A program made the translations under genes and the position numbers. Under the pieces are notes generated by a model. The model did not search any database. It was not told the DNA's origin and worked only from the letters and a program-made list of their open reading frames with translations. From positions 372,001 through 436,000 of the forward strand of contig NZ_CP017916.1 of NCBI RefSeq assembly GCF_002119525.1: a stretch of 64,000 nt of DNA, read 5' to 3'. This stretch comes from Vibrio syngnathi. GTDB lineage: Bacteria > Pseudomonadota > Gammaproteobacteria > Enterobacterales > Vibrionaceae. Positions 30,971 to 47,392 of the stretch are shown one piece after another (the stretch's first letter is position 1; every line of letters begins with the position of its first letter).

Positions 30971-31360
30971 TACGAAGATACTTACGATGAGTGTCCACAC
31001 AGATTGATGGTTTAGATTTAGTTAAAGCCAGAGCTTTAATTAATAACGTAAGTTATTGATTAAAGCTTTTTGCTTTATGCTCTTTAACAATTTGGAAAGC
31101 TGACTGATTAACTGACTTACGAGTCATGTTAATCAAATTTAAAAGTTCTCAATGTTTATCTTTTATTAGATAAACACAACAAACACATTCAAGTGTCTTG
31201 TATTCGAATCAAACTAAGTTTGATTCACAATTGAGTCCGGCAAACAGTCATCAAGAATTAACCCTTCTTGATGACAACCAAAAACCTTGGTTAGTTGCCA
31301 TACGCTTATTTGTCTTCACTTTTTAAAGTGAAAGCAAATAGAAACCCTTTCGGGTTGTAT
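30971..31360 (+). other. 16S-23S spacer without tRNA genes (first operon)
   Basis: This 390-base spacer has no tRNA. Where the second operon carries Ile and Ala tRNAs it has a 16-bp hairpin (AGCTTTAATTAATAAC at 31032-31047 pairing with 31052-31067 around a GTAA loop). A boxA follows at 31078, and the region from about 31135 to the 23S start is nearly identical to the second spacer. Confidence 0.9.
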
Positions 31361-34251
<2,891 letters not shown>

Positions 34252-34375
34252 ATACAACACCCAAGGGGTTTTGTGGACTCAATAGAAAGACAGACCTTGA
34301 ATGAGTTTGAAGAGATACTTTTAAATCAGTTTTCCGAATTATTAATTGTCGCTAATGCGTCAATTAAACAAAATT

Positions 34376-34495
34376 TGCTTGGCGACCATAGCATTGTGGA
34401 CCCACCTGATTCCATGCCGAACTCAGAAGTGAAACACAATAGCGCCGATGGTAGTGTGGGGCTTCCCCATGTGAGAGTAGGACATCGCCAGGCTC
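34376..34495 (+). rRNA. rrf: 5S ribosomal RNA (first operon)
   Basis: 120 bases starting TGCTTGGCGACC and ending TCGCCAGGCT, with the conserved CCGAACTCAGAAGTGAAAC loop region. It lies 124 bases after the 23S end. Confidence 0.96.
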
Positions 34496-34678
34496 CAAAT
34501 TTATTTTCACTTTTTTAAAAGTGAAGACAAAAGTTCGACTTTGTCTATTTAATAGACAAGTCACCATAGGATTCTAAGTTTTCTTAGAGTTTTATGTTGA
34601 CTTTCAAAGTGGAAAGCGTATTATACGCGTCCTGCTTAAGTGCTAAGGCACTGAAAGCGTTCTCTTTTTAGAGAACAA
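34496..34678 (+). promoter_or_regulatory. Region between the two rRNA operons with promoter of the second
   Basis: A possible terminator stem (TTCACTTTT/AAAAGTGAA, 34505-34524) follows the 5S but has no good T-run after it. A strong promoter follows: TTGACT (34597-34602), a 16-base spacer, TATTAT (34619-34624) and the GC-rich discriminator ACGCGTCC. Only one promoter is seen here, against two before the first operon. Read-through from the first operon is possible. Confidence 0.8.
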
Positions 34679-34694
34679 GCTCTTTAACAATTTA
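34679..34694 (+). promoter_or_regulatory. rRNA leader boxA (second operon)
   Basis: Same GCTCTTTAACAATTTA as in the first leader. From 34677 onward the leader and 16S repeat the first operon at an offset of 5520 bases. Confidence 0.85.
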
Positions 34695-34935
34695 AACCTA
34701 TCAATCTGTGTGGGCACTCGTTGATGAATATCAAAACGTCATTCTTAGGAATGGCAGTTACTTCGGTAACAAACTTGATTTCAATGAACTGAGTGACCAA
34801 TACGTTTAACTACTTGTAGTTATTCGGCACAGTCAATTCATTACCATTCTGTTGGAATGGTAATAGCTTTAAAATTACACTCTTTATTTATAAAGAATAG
34901 TTTTGAAGTCAGTATTCGTTGAGTCACAAAATCTT

Positions 34936-36490
<1,555 letters not shown>

Positions 36491-36556
36491 TACGAAGATA
36501 CCACGATGAGTGTCCACACAGATTGATTAGGTTTAGAAAGTAAAAGAGACGATATT

Positions 36557-36633
36557 GGGTCTGTAGCTCAGCTGGTTAGAGCGCTCGCCTGATAAGCGGG
36601 AGGTCGGTGGTTCGAGTCCACTCAGACCCACCA
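36557..36633 (+). tRNA. tRNA-Ile (GAT)
   Basis: 77 bases with encoded CCA; anticodon loop CTGATAA reads GAT. It is in the 16S-23S spacer, the usual place in gammaproteobacteria. Confidence 0.97.
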
Positions 36634-36654
36634 ATATCGACTAGATACAAAGAT

Positions 36655-36730
36655 GGGGCTATAGCTCAGCTGGGAGAGCGCCTGCCTTGCACGCAGGAGG
36701 TCTGCGGTTCGATCCCGCATAGCTCCACCA
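36655..36730 (+). tRNA. tRNA-Ala (TGC)
   Basis: 76 bases with encoded CCA; anticodon loop CTTGCAC reads TGC. It follows tRNA-Ile by 21 bases in the same spacer. The acceptor G3-T70 identity pair (GGGGCTA/TAGCTCC) is present. Confidence 0.97.
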
Positions 36731-37066
36731 TCTTTAAGTGTTTTTATTTGAAAATATTTAAAAATGGTTCATTAGTTTGAATCAAGCTCTTTAACAATTT
36801 GGAAAGCTGACTGATTGATTTACTTACGAGTAATTCAATCAAATTTAAAAGTTCTCAATGTTTATCTTTCATTAGATAAACACAACAAACACATTCAAGT
36901 GTCTTGTATTCGAATCAAACTAAGTTTGATTCACAATTGAGTCCGGCAAACAGTCATCAAGAATTAACCCTTCTTGATGACAACCAAAAACCTTGGTTAG
37001 TTGCCATACGCTTATTTGTCTTCACTTTTTAAAGTGAAAGCAAATAGAAACCCTTTCGGGTTGTAT

Positions 37067-39958
<2,892 letters not shown>

Positions 39959-40082
39959 ATACAACACCCAAGGGGTTTTGTGGACTCAATAGAAAGACAG
40001 ACCTTGAATGAGTTTGAAGAGATACTTTTAAATCAGTTTTCCGAATTATTAATTGTCGCTAATGCGTCAATTAAACAAAATT

Positions 40083-40202
40083 TGCTTGGCGACCATAGCA
40101 TTGTGGACCCACCTGATTCCATGCCGAACTCAGAAGTGAAACACAATAGCGCCGATGGTAGTGTGGGGCTTCCCCATGTGAGAGTAGGACATCGCCAGGC
40201 TC
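40083..40202 (+). rRNA. rrf: 5S ribosomal RNA (second operon, first copy)
   Basis: Same 120-base sequence as the 5S of the first operon, at 125 bases after the 23S end. Confidence 0.96.
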
Positions 40203-40239
40203 TAAATTTTTAGAGTCGTTTTTCAACGGTTCTAGAACT

Positions 40240-40316
40240 GCTGATATAGCTCAGCCCGGTAGAGCGCACCCTTGGTAAGGGTGAGGTCCCCAGTTCGAGT
40301 CTGGGTATCAGCACCA
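40240..40316 (+). tRNA. tRNA-Thr (GGT)
   Basis: 77 bases with encoded CCA; anticodon loop TTGGTAA reads GGT. It lies between two 5S genes in the second operon. Confidence 0.96.
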
Positions 40317-40356
40317 CTATTTAGTTGATTTGATTATTCAAGTTAACAACAGAATT

Positions 40357-40476
40357 TGTTTGACGACCATAGCATTGTGGACCCACCTGATTCCATGCCG
40401 AACTCAGAAGTGAAACACAATAGCGCCGATGGTAGTGTGGGGCTTCCCCATGTGAGAGTAGGACATCGTCAGGCTT
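40357..40476 (+). rRNA. rrf: 5S ribosomal RNA (second operon, second copy, variant)
   Basis: 120 bases starting TGTTTGACGACC and ending TCGTCAGGCT. Compared with the other two 5S genes it changes one helix I pair from G-C to A-T on both strands and one C-G pair to T-G, so the stem is kept. Confidence 0.95.
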
Positions 40477-40504
40477 AAATTGCATTATGCTGAATAGACA
40501 CTGC

Positions 40505-40581
40505 GGAGTGGTAGTTCAGTTGGTTAGAATACCGGCCTGTCACGCCGGGGGTCGCGGGTTCGAGTCCCGTCCACTCCGCCA
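40505..40581 (+). tRNA. tRNA-Asp (GTC)
   Basis: 77 bases with encoded CCA; anticodon loop CTGTCAC reads GTC. Last gene of the second rRNA operon, 28 bases after the variant 5S. Confidence 0.97.
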
Positions 40582-40590
40582 TTTATTTAG

Positions 40591-40620
40591 AAGCTTCGCT
40601 AGAAATAGCGGGGCTTTTTT
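40591..40620 (+). terminator. Terminator of the second rRNA operon
   Basis: AAGCTTCGCT-AGAAAT-AGCGGGGCTT (two G-U pairs) followed by TTTT, 9 bases after tRNA-Asp. Confidence 0.85.
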
Positions 40621-41281
40621 ACATCTAAATTATTGTGTTTCACCCTTCCATCTAATGACTTCCATATAAGGTTTCCCGTAACCCATAACTCCTAGCCAAC
40701 GCGTCCCCATTATTCTGTCACTTATCAGAAATTCCAATCCTACGACTAGAATCACATCATTTCTGATTCCAATTATGGCTTGACACAAGAATGACTTCAA
40801 ACGCACGCAGCTCTTTAAGCTTACTGATCAAATACTCGAGCCATACGACGTTGTAAGTTAGGTTAATGAGACTGTTCTGACTCAGCGGCCCATTCAATAC
40901 CTGAAACCATACAAGCATTACAACTCACCCTACTTGCTCAGTGCTTGGAGCCTTCCTCAAGTATTAGTTAATAGATCTTCGTCTAGGAAACCTGACTTCT
41001 GGCCTATCAGTGAATCTAGAGGATAGCCTAATGTGTAATTAGGACTCCATCATGGAGGATTTCGCTAAGAACGCTAGAGTCCTTAATGAGTCGACTTAAT
41101 AGCTCTTGTTATGCATTGATCTTAAACCACTCTCGATAGCATTAAGCACTTTGTTCGAAGCATTTCAAAGGGTGAAAGCGGACTAGATTCAGTTTGAAGG
41201 TGAGAGTCGCTAGGTTGAGCTCCCCAAGTGATGCAGGAAGGATATATAAGCTAAGAAATAGAGTATCCCTCGATCCGTGCA
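40621..41281. other. Gene-free stretch after the second rRNA operon
   Basis: About 660 bases with no frame, RNA gene or promoter that I recognise. One inverted repeat is visible: ATCAGAAAT (40724-40732) and ATTTCTGAT (40759-40767). Base composition is not clearly different from neighbours. It may be remains of former genes or an uncharacterised RNA. Confidence 0.5.
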
Positions 41282-41284
41282 GTG

Positions 41285-41482
41285 ATGTTTATCACCCAAC
41301 TGATTGAGATTTCTGGTTCTAGGCACTGGTATCTTAGGATGTTTACCGGTCTCTCTTCGATTCTGATGTGCTTGCTGATTCGATATGAATTAGTTGTTTT
41401 CACCGTTTTTACTCTGAACATATTGATTTCTTGCTGGTTAGTTCAAGCTATGTTTAGGTTATTACGACTAATATTAAGCTAA
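41285..41482 (+). CDS. Possible small hydrophobic protein
   Basis: A 65-codon frame from ATG 41285 (or GTG 41282) gives a peptide with two likely membrane segments (WYLRMFTGLSSILMCLLI and VVFTVFTLNILISCWLVQ). There is no clear Shine-Dalgarno and I recognise no family. It could be a small membrane protein or a chance frame in T-rich sequence. Confidence 0.25.
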   Translation: MFITQLIEISGSRHWYLRMFTGLSSILMCLLIRYELVVFTVFTLNILISCWLVQAMFRLLRLILS

Positions 41483-41581
41483 GAAGTGTCATTTCTGTTG
41501 CTTGGTAAGAATAGAAAATTCCCAAATCATCGGCGGATAATTTTGTGATTATTTTAAAAATAGATAAAGCCTTAAAACCTA

Positions 41582-41989
41582 ATGGGTCGAACTATGAAAT
41601 TAAGCTTTAACTTTGAAGATGCTAGCCAGATCTTTGTAGGATCTTTTGCTTTGGCCGTGCCGATTTCTTTTTCTGAAGAAGCGTGGAAGTTAGGAGAGAC
41701 TTTACCGAGCGCTAATCTATTGCTGTTATTTTTACTATCAGCTGTGTTCCTCGGTTTCTATACGTATGAGAGTGTATTTCAGAAAGATATTGTCGCTCGG
41801 TTGCCGGTGTTTATTTTCAGAATAGTTATTGCTTACGTCATGACGGCAATGGTCGTTGCTTTAGTGCTAACTTGTTTGGATAAACTACCTTTATTAAGCG
41901 ACCCAATTGTATCGATCAAAAGAGTGATCGTTATTTCCATGCCAGCGTCTATGGGGGCTATTGTGGTGGATAGTTTCGATAAAGAGTGA
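41582..41989 (+). CDS. DUF2391-like integral membrane protein
   Basis: A 135 aa protein (131 aa from the second ATG at 41594) with about four membrane segments. The N-terminal FVGSFALAVPISFSEEAWKL and the later RIVIAYVMTAMVVALVLTCL and SMPASMGAIVVDSFDKE resemble the DUF2391 (TIGR02587) family of putative membrane proteins; function unknown. The ribosome site is poor for either start. It is monocistronic, in a thinly populated region between the rRNA operon and the tRNA arrays. Confidence 0.72.
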   Translation: MGRTMKLSFNFEDASQIFVGSFALAVPISFSEEAWKLGETLPSANLLLLFLLSAVFLGFYTYESVFQKDIVARLPVFIFRIVIAYVMTAMVVALVLTCLDKLPLLSDPIVSIKRVIVISMPASMGAIVVDSFDKE

Positions 41990-42244
41990 AATCGTATACC
42001 ACCTAAGTTAAGTCATCAACAGAGCCTTTCTAGAGCTTGTTTAATTCACTCTTTAGACAATAAAACTAAGCTAGTTCGCTAGACAGATTTCGACATGAAT
42101 GTGCGTTTGTTGGGCAATTCAAGCTAAATCAAAAGAGTAAAGCCTGATTGTTTTAGAAGAAAATTAAGACTGTGAGTTTCTAAATTGAATTAGCTATTAG
42201 AAAGGCGAGGGGAGTTGTATGAAGAGATTAGGATCTTTAGATGC

Positions 42245-42275
42245 AAAAAGGCCGCATCAATGATGCGGCCTTTTC
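42245..42275 (-). terminator. Terminator of the first tRNA array
   Basis: On the minus strand AAGGCCGCATCA-TTGATGCGGCCTT is followed by TTTGC. It lies just after the last tRNA-Asn of the array. Confidence 0.85.
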
Positions 42276-42279
42276 TAAT

Positions 42280-42355
42280 TGGCTCCCCTTGCAAGACTTG
42301 AACTTGCGACATACGGATTAACAGTCCGCCGTTCTACCAACTGAACTAAAGGGGA
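42280..42355 (-). tRNA. tRNA-Asn (GTT)
   Basis: 76 bases with encoded CCA; anticodon loop CTGTTAA reads GTT. Last gene of the first array. All four Asn copies in the window look identical. Confidence 0.96.
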
Positions 42356-42384
42356 ATTGATTGTTTAGTCTCTAATCAAGAGAA

Positions 42385-42460
<76 letters not shown>

Positions 42461-42496
42461 ATCATGAATCAAAAAGCTTTTGCTTGATGATTAACT

Positions 42497-42572
42497 TGGC
42501 TCCCCTTGCAAGACTTGAACTTGCGACATACGGATTAACAGTCCGCCGTTCTACCAACTGAACTAAAGGGGA
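42497..42572 (-). tRNA. tRNA-Asn (GTT)
   Basis: 76 bases with encoded CCA; second Asn gene in the first array, identical to the one at 42280. Confidence 0.96.
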
Positions 42573-42596
42573 ATTATTCTTAAAGCTTTAAAGAAA

Positions 42597-42672
<76 letters not shown>

Positions 42673-42728
42673 ACATAATATTTCTTTGTGCTTTACTGTT
42701 GTTGTCTAGGACACCAACAAATAAATTG

Positions 42729-42804
42729 TGGTGCCCGGAGGCGGAATCGAACCACCGACACGAGGATTTTCAATCCTCTGCTCTACCGACTGAGCTATCC
42801 GGGC
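42729..42804 (-). tRNA. tRNA-Phe (GAA), canonical form
   Basis: 76 bases with encoded CCA; anticodon loop TTGAAAA reads GAA. The acceptor stem GCCCGGA/TCCGGGC is that of E. coli tRNA-Phe. First gene of the first array. Confidence 0.96.
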
Positions 42805-42814
42805 GACGAGGTGT

Positions 42815-42843
42815 ATTAAACGTGTTTTCGCGTTCTGGGTCAA
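42815..42843 (-). promoter_or_regulatory. Promoter of the first tRNA array
   Basis: On the minus strand -35 TTGACC (42843-42838), a 17-base spacer and -10 TTTAAT (42820-42815). The array at 45.7 kb has a matching promoter (TTGACG, 17, TTTAAT), which suggests common origin. Confidence 0.75.
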
Positions 42844-42989
42844 CACTAAATTGCAAAAAAAGTATTGTTTGATGTTTTTCTATACTTAGTGGGGTGTTTT
42901 TGTTCGTTTGGGCTGAAAAGCCTAGGTCTAGCATGCTCTAAAAGATAGTAAAACAACGGTTAACTACACTGAATGGGCGTCGAAATAAA

Positions 42990-43017
42990 AAAAAGCACGT
43001 ATGAAAACGTGCTTTTA
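42990..43017 (-). terminator. Terminator after the chemoreceptor gene
   Basis: On the minus strand AAAAGCACGT-TTTCAT-ACGTGCTTTT then TTTT, 24 bases after the stop. Confidence 0.85.
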
Positions 43018-43040
43018 TATTTAAGAATTTTGCTGAGAGT

Positions 43041-44666
43041 TTAGTGTTTTACTTCAAACCTATTTACCCAAGTCTCTAATTCGTTAGAAAGAGAAGCTAG
43101 AGTTTGAGTGCTGTTATGGCTTTCAGTTACGACATCGCTTAGTTGGTTACCACTTTCTTCGATCATATTGATACGCTTCGATATATCATCGCTCACCTGA
43201 GTCTGCTCAGCGGCTGCTGTTGCGATTTGATGGCTCATTGATGATATGGACTCTAATGCAATAACAATTTGTTGTAGCGCTTCAGAGGCATTCTGAGATT
43301 CAGTCACAGTGCTTTCACTCGTTGCCGCACACACATTCATTGTTTGAATGGCGTTACGGGAGCCTTCTTGAAGGTTATTGATCATTAACTGAATCTCTTT
43401 GGTGCTCGATTGCGTTCGACCGGCAAGATTACGTACTTCATCCGCAACTACTGCAAATCCACGGCCTTGTTCACCAGCACGTGCAGCCTCAATAGCAGCG
43501 TTAAGTGCTAACAGGTTAGTTTGCTCTGCGATATCTCCTATAACGTCCAGTACCTTTACAATATTGTTTACGTCGTTATCTAGGTTAGCGACAGCTTCAC
43601 TCGCTGTACCTAACTGTCCAGCGAGGCCTTGAATATTGTCTACTGTGTTGTGAATTAGGTGCTGAGTATGCTGGCTCTGCTTATCGGCCTCATCGGTGTT
43701 ACGAGCAGTATCGCTAGCTGAATCTGCAACATTATTTGCTGAAGACGCCATCTCAGTCATTGCTGTTGCGATCATTTCAGTTGATTGTTGCTGAGTTTCA
43801 GTAAGTTGAGCGATAGAACCTGCACGATCTTCCACGCGCTGTAATTCGCCTCTTAACGCTAGCATTGAAGAGTTGAGGTTTGATACTAACTCTGCCAGTG
43901 ATTGACTCATTTGTTGTACAGCGTGATAGATACTGCCTTGCTCAGCTTGAGTCTCAAACGATGTTTGGATTTTTCCTTCTGCGACAGCTTGTACTGCTTC
44001 TCTTACGTCTTTGGGTTCACCGCCAAGTAGCGATAGCATACGTTTAATTGAGATAATCAAGCTTGAAAGAATGACACCAGCAATAGCCAAACATAAAATC
44101 AGTTGCCATTGTGCTGTTGACCAAAACCTTGCGTTGACTTCATTGAAGCCGATACCTGTACCTACAACCCAACCCCAATGAGGTGTTTTTTCTGCGATGG
44201 ACAGTTTTTCTTCAATGCTTCCGTCGGGGAGTTTTTGTGTCCAGGTGTATTCGACTATTTGTCCTGTTCTATTGCCAAGTGCTCGCTGAATAAGTTGGCC
44301 AACGCTATTTCCATCGCCATCTTTAAAATCATTAAAGCTGGTTCCGTGTAGTTGCGGATCTAAAGGTGTTGCGACAAAAGTCATATCTTCATCAGCAACA
44401 TATACATATTCATTGTCTTTATAGATATTGTTGCGCAGTAGGCGAGTGGCCAGCTGTTTGGCTTGTTGTTCTTCTAGAGTGCCATCAATAGCCATTTTTT
44501 CGACTTCAGTAAGAATGCTGTATGCACTTTTAAATAGCTCTGTCACGCGAGCTTTGTTGTCTATGTTGCTAGCAACTCTTAAGGTCCATAAACCTGTAGC
44601 CGTAAGTGCGAGCAAGGCAATCAAAATGATGCCTGATAATAAATAAGCTTGCGTTTTTAATTTCAT
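43041..44666 (-). CDS. Methyl-accepting chemotaxis protein with a Cache sensor domain
   Basis: Inner-membrane chemoreceptor of 541 aa that would signal through CheA/CheW. It has a first membrane helix (about residues 7-28), a periplasmic single-Cache domain (about 35-185: [18 protein letters not shown], then [10 protein letters not shown]), a second helix (about 190-208), a HAMP-like segment and a long coiled-coil signalling domain. The tip is [20 protein letters not shown] followed by [20 protein letters not shown], strongly conserved. There is no C-terminal receptor pentapeptide for CheR; it ends NRFEVKH. The ligand is unknown. It lies between two related tRNA arrays in the same direction, but has its own terminator. 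Confidence 0.94.
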   Translation of the reverse strand: MKLKTQAYLLSGIILIALLALTATGLWTLRVASNIDNKARVTELFKSAYSILTEVEKMAIDGTLEEQQAKQLATRLLRNNIYKDNEYVYVADEDMTFVATPLDPQLHGTSFNDFKDGDGNSVGQLIQRALGNRTGQIVEYTWTQKLPDGSIEEKLSIAEKTPHWGWVVGTGIGFNEVNARFWSTAQWQLILCLAIAGVILSSLIISIKRMLSLLGGEPKDVREAVQAVAEGKIQTSFETQAEQGSIYHAVQQMSQSLAELVSNLNSSMLALRGELQRVEDRAGSIAQLTETQQQSTEMIATAMTEMASSANNVADSASDTARNTDEADKQSQHTQHLIHNTVDNIQGLAGQLGTASEAVANLDNDVNNIVKVLDVIGDIAEQTNLLALNAAIEAARAGEQGRGFAVVADEVRNLAGRTQSSTKEIQLMINNLQEGSRNAIQTMNVCAATSESTVTESQNASEALQQIVIALESISSMSHQIATAAAEQTQVSDDISKRINMIEESGNQLSDVVTESHNSTQTLASLSNELETWVNRFEVKH

Positions 44667-44945
44667 ATTTCCCCGTGCAGCGATCTAATAATAAGTATGG
44701 TGTATCATTCACGAATCTTAAGCTAAGTCGTGTAGTGCAGGTATCAGAAAGGTATCAAAACATGATGAAGATTAAATTTACGAAGAAAAAAAAGTCCCCA
44801 GAAGAACATTTTTCGCTGTCAAATGAATAAACAGAGGCAAGAGCAATTACTCTATTGAGGGTGGCGGACGTAGTCCATTTACTAGAAGATCAAGATTTAA
44901 TGTTGAACTGATGTGTTATTGAATTGCGTTACTTTTATTCAAACG
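44667..44945. other. Upstream region of the chemoreceptor gene
   Basis: About 280 bases without a recognisable gene. It must hold the promoter of the minus-strand chemoreceptor; no convincing -35/-10 pair was found. Confidence 0.4.
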
Positions 44946-44976
44946 AAAAAAAGCCAAGTCTTTCGACTTGGCTTTC
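44946..44976 (-). terminator. Terminator of the second tRNA array
   Basis: On the minus strand AAAGCCAAGTC-GAAA-GACTTGGCTTT followed by TTTT, 8 bases after the last tRNA-Asn. Confidence 0.88.
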
Positions 44977-44983
44977 TTGAATG

Positions 44984-45059
44984 TGGCTCCCCTTGCAAGA
45001 CTTGAACTTGCGACATACGGATTAACAGTCCGCCGTTCTACCAACTGAACTAAAGGGGA
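44984..45059 (-). tRNA. tRNA-Asn (GTT)
   Basis: 76 bases with encoded CCA; last gene of the second array; identical to the other Asn genes. Confidence 0.96.
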
Positions 45060-45115
45060 ATTACTTGTCTTAACATCAGGTCTATAAAGACCATTATTTG
45101 TTAAGTACCAAATAA

Positions 45116-45191
45116 TGGTGCCTCGAGGCGGAATCGAACCACCGACACGCGGATTTTCAATCCGCTGCTCTACCGACTGAGCTATCGAGGC
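45116..45191 (-). tRNA. tRNA-Phe (GAA), variant form
   Basis: 76 bases with encoded CCA; anticodon loop TTGAAAA reads GAA. Compared with the canonical copies the acceptor stem is GCCTCGA/TCGAGGC instead of GCCCGGA/TCCGGGC and anticodon stem is GCGGA/TCCGC instead of GAGGA/TCCTC. All changes are paired, so the fold is kept. Confidence 0.94.
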
Positions 45192-45198
45192 AAAAGAA

Positions 45199-45274
<76 letters not shown>

Positions 45275-45344
45275 ACACTAAATTCTTTGCTTTAGAGAGT
45301 AAACTCTCTAATTAAAACCTCATATAAAATGAAGTTCTTTAAAA

Positions 45345-45420
45345 TGGCTCCCCTTGCAAGACTTGAACTTGCGACATACGGATTAACAGTCCGCCGTTCT
45401 ACCAACTGAACTAAAGGGGA
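45345..45420 (-). tRNA. tRNA-Asn (GTT)
   Basis: 76 bases with encoded CCA; Asn gene of the second duplicated unit. Confidence 0.96.
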
Positions 45421-45476
45421 ATTACTTGTCTCAACATCAGGTCTATAAAGACCATTATTTGTTAAGTACCAAATAA

Positions 45477-45552
45477 TGGTGCCTCGAGGCGGAATCGAAC
45501 CACCGACACGCGGATTTTCAATCCGCTGCTCTACCGACTGAGCTATCGAGGC
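45477..45552 (-). tRNA. tRNA-Phe (GAA), variant form
   Basis: 76 bases with encoded CCA; identical to the variant at 45116 and part of the duplicated unit. Confidence 0.94.
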
Positions 45553-45559
45553 AAAAGAA

Positions 45560-45635
<76 letters not shown>

Positions 45636-45709
45636 ACACTAAATTCTTTGTGCTTTTGTTCGTGTTGCTACTCCCTGTTAAAGAGTAATGACACCAACAA
45701 ATCAAATTG

Positions 45710-45785
45710 TGGTGCCCGGAGGCGGAATCGAACCACCGACACGAGGATTTTCAATCCTCTGCTCTACCGACTGAGCTATCCGGGC
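45710..45785 (-). tRNA. tRNA-Phe (GAA), canonical form
   Basis: 76 bases with encoded CCA; acceptor stem GCCCGGA/TCCGGGC. First gene of the second array, in the same position as the canonical Phe in the first array. Confidence 0.96.
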
Positions 45786-45796
45786 AACGGAGCGCT

Positions 45797-45825
45797 ATTA
45801 AACGGATTTTCTGCATAACCGTCAA
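45797..45825 (-). promoter_or_regulatory. Promoter of the second tRNA array
   Basis: On the minus strand -35 TTGACG (45825-45820), a 17-base spacer and -10 TTTAAT (45802-45797), then AGCGCTCC as a GC-rich discriminator. Confidence 0.75.
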
Positions 45826-45888
45826 CACCTTTTTTGAAAATAATTAAAAAAAACGTTCGTTAGTTGTTTTTTTATTCAAAAGTGAGGC

Positions 45889-47022
45889 TTACGTTTTACC
45901 TTGGTTAAAATCTTTCTTGAATTTTGTTACTTTTTCTAAGTATCGACGCGACTCTTTGTTTGGGTGTTTCTTTGTCAGAGCCCAGTAAGCTTGACTAGGT
46001 TGCAATGAGTTTAGGTCACGCATTGCCCGCTTTCTGTCCTTACTGAAGGTATTGAGGACCCCACCAGTGCCACCGTTGTATGCTGAGATCATGCTGTATT
46101 CAAGTGTGGTTGGGTGTTGCACGTCCTTCAAATAACGATTTTTAAGGATGTAAAAGTACGCAGTGCCAGCATCTATGTTGTTTTCTGGATTGAATAAGTA
46201 CTCAGGACTTGGTTCTCCAGGTTTCTTTTTGACGAGCTTAAAGACATCTCGACCTGCGGTTTTTGGGACTACCTGCATAAGTCCATAAGCATTCGCCCAG
46301 CTCACAGCGTATGGGTTAAAGCTACTCTCTGTTTTGATGATTGCGTAAATCAAGTCTTCAGGGATGTCATAACGTTGAGAAGCGCGACGAACGATGTCTG
46401 CGTACTTATAGCTTCGTTTGCTGGCGTGATCGGCCACCATTGGAATTTCGACGTAATACGCTTTTTTAAAGTCGACTTCCTTGGTTTTTAGGTTATTGGC
46501 GATCAGGTAATCGGCGAATTTGTTAGCGCGCCATGTCCATTGGATAGGTTTTTTTTCTTGGTCTACGACTTGGTTGTAGAGGAAAGGTTGACCTTCTAAC
46601 TTGATGCTTTTGGATGAGAATAGATCGACATGAGCTGGATCATCGGGTGTCAGAAGCGTCGTCATGATCGCATTTTTGAGGTGCTTTTTAGGATCCGTTA
46701 AGGAGACTGTTTCTACCGTTATGATACCTTGGCTGAAGTTCACTTCTGAACGACTTAGATAATTGTCTATGTATTTCACATAGTTACTCTTACCTGCCAT
46801 CTTTACTTCACTGCTGCCCCAGCGCTTTTGGATATTGCCAGAAAAGCCACTAATCAAAGCATCCAACGCACCAGTGTCTTTTTCAAATTGCCCTGGTAGT
46901 TCTGCCAAATTACTTACAAACCGGTTGGTTGGCTCGTAGTTAACATCATAAATGCTCTCGACAAATTCACGACTGCACCCTGTTAACAATATGGCTGTTA
47001 GGAAGTAACTTAGCTTTTTCAT
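45889..47022 (-). CDS. mltC: Membrane-bound lytic murein transglycosylase C
   Basis: Outer-membrane lipoprotein that cleaves the glycan strands of peptidoglycan to 1,6-anhydromuropeptides. The 377 aa protein has a lipoprotein signal with lipobox LLTGC (Cys16), an N-terminal MltC-specific domain (DUF3393-like, about residues 30-185) and a C-terminal SLT domain (about 200-370). The catalytic Glu is in IIKTESSFNPYA, followed by AYGLMQVVP and ISAYNGGTG. It follows yggX and mutY in the same direction, an order conserved in E. coli. Confidence 0.95.
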   Translation of the reverse strand: MKKLSYFLTAILLTGCSREFVESIYDVNYEPTNRFVSNLAELPGQFEKDTGALDALISGFSGNIQKRWGSSEVKMAGKSNYVKYIDNYLSRSEVNFSQGIITVETVSLTDPKKHLKNAIMTTLLTPDDPAHVDLFSSKSIKLEGQPFLYNQVVDQEKKPIQWTWRANKFADYLIANNLKTKEVDFKKAYYVEIPMVADHASKRSYKYADIVRRASQRYDIPEDLIYAIIKTESSFNPYAVSWANAYGLMQVVPKTAGRDVFKLVKKKPGEPSPEYLFNPENNIDAGTAYFYILKNRYLKDVQHPTTLEYSMISAYNGGTGGVLNTFSKDRKRAMRDLNSLQPSQAYWALTKKHPNKESRRYLEKVTKFKKDFNQGKT

Positions 47023-47091
47023 AGTACCTCATACAAAAATGACATCGCGGCGTTAACCATGATGTCATTAAAATTTACTTAAATAAATGTC

Positions 47092-47364
47092 TTATTCGCT
47101 TGGCGGGGTATAGCCATCAATAACGACATCTTTACCTTCGAAAAGGAAGTTAACCATCTCAGTTTCAAGAAGTTTACGATGCTCAGGATCCATCATGTTC
47201 AGCTTCTTTTCATTGATAAGCATGGTTTGCTTACTTTGCCACTGTCCCCAAGCTTCTTTAGATACGTTGTCAAAGATACGCTTACCTAGGTCACCTGGGT
47301 AAAGTTGAAAATCTAGGCCTTCAGCATCTTTTTGAAGGCGAGCACAAAATACAGTGCGGCTCAT
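47092..47364 (-). CDS. yggX: Fe(II)-trafficking protein YggX
   Basis: Small 90 aa cytoplasmic protein that protects iron-sulfur clusters from oxidative damage and may supply iron. It has the family N-terminus [20 protein letters not shown] with the single conserved Cys7, and [20 protein letters not shown] in the middle. It lies between mutY (28 bases) and mltC, probably one transcript. MutY carries an iron-sulfur cluster, which fits the pairing. Confidence 0.95.
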   Translation of the reverse strand: MSRTVFCARLQKDAEGLDFQLYPGDLGKRIFDNVSKEAWGQWQSKQTMLINEKKLNMMDPEHRKLLETEMVNFLFEGKDVVIDGYTPPSE

Positions 47365-47392
47365 AGTGGTTCCTCTTATCGCGTTCGTTGAT

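Noticed and set aside
34273..34518. Frame of 81 codons over the 5S gene (and its copy at 39980)
   Set aside because: It runs through the 23S-5S spacer and the 5S rRNA itself; both are structural RNA regions.
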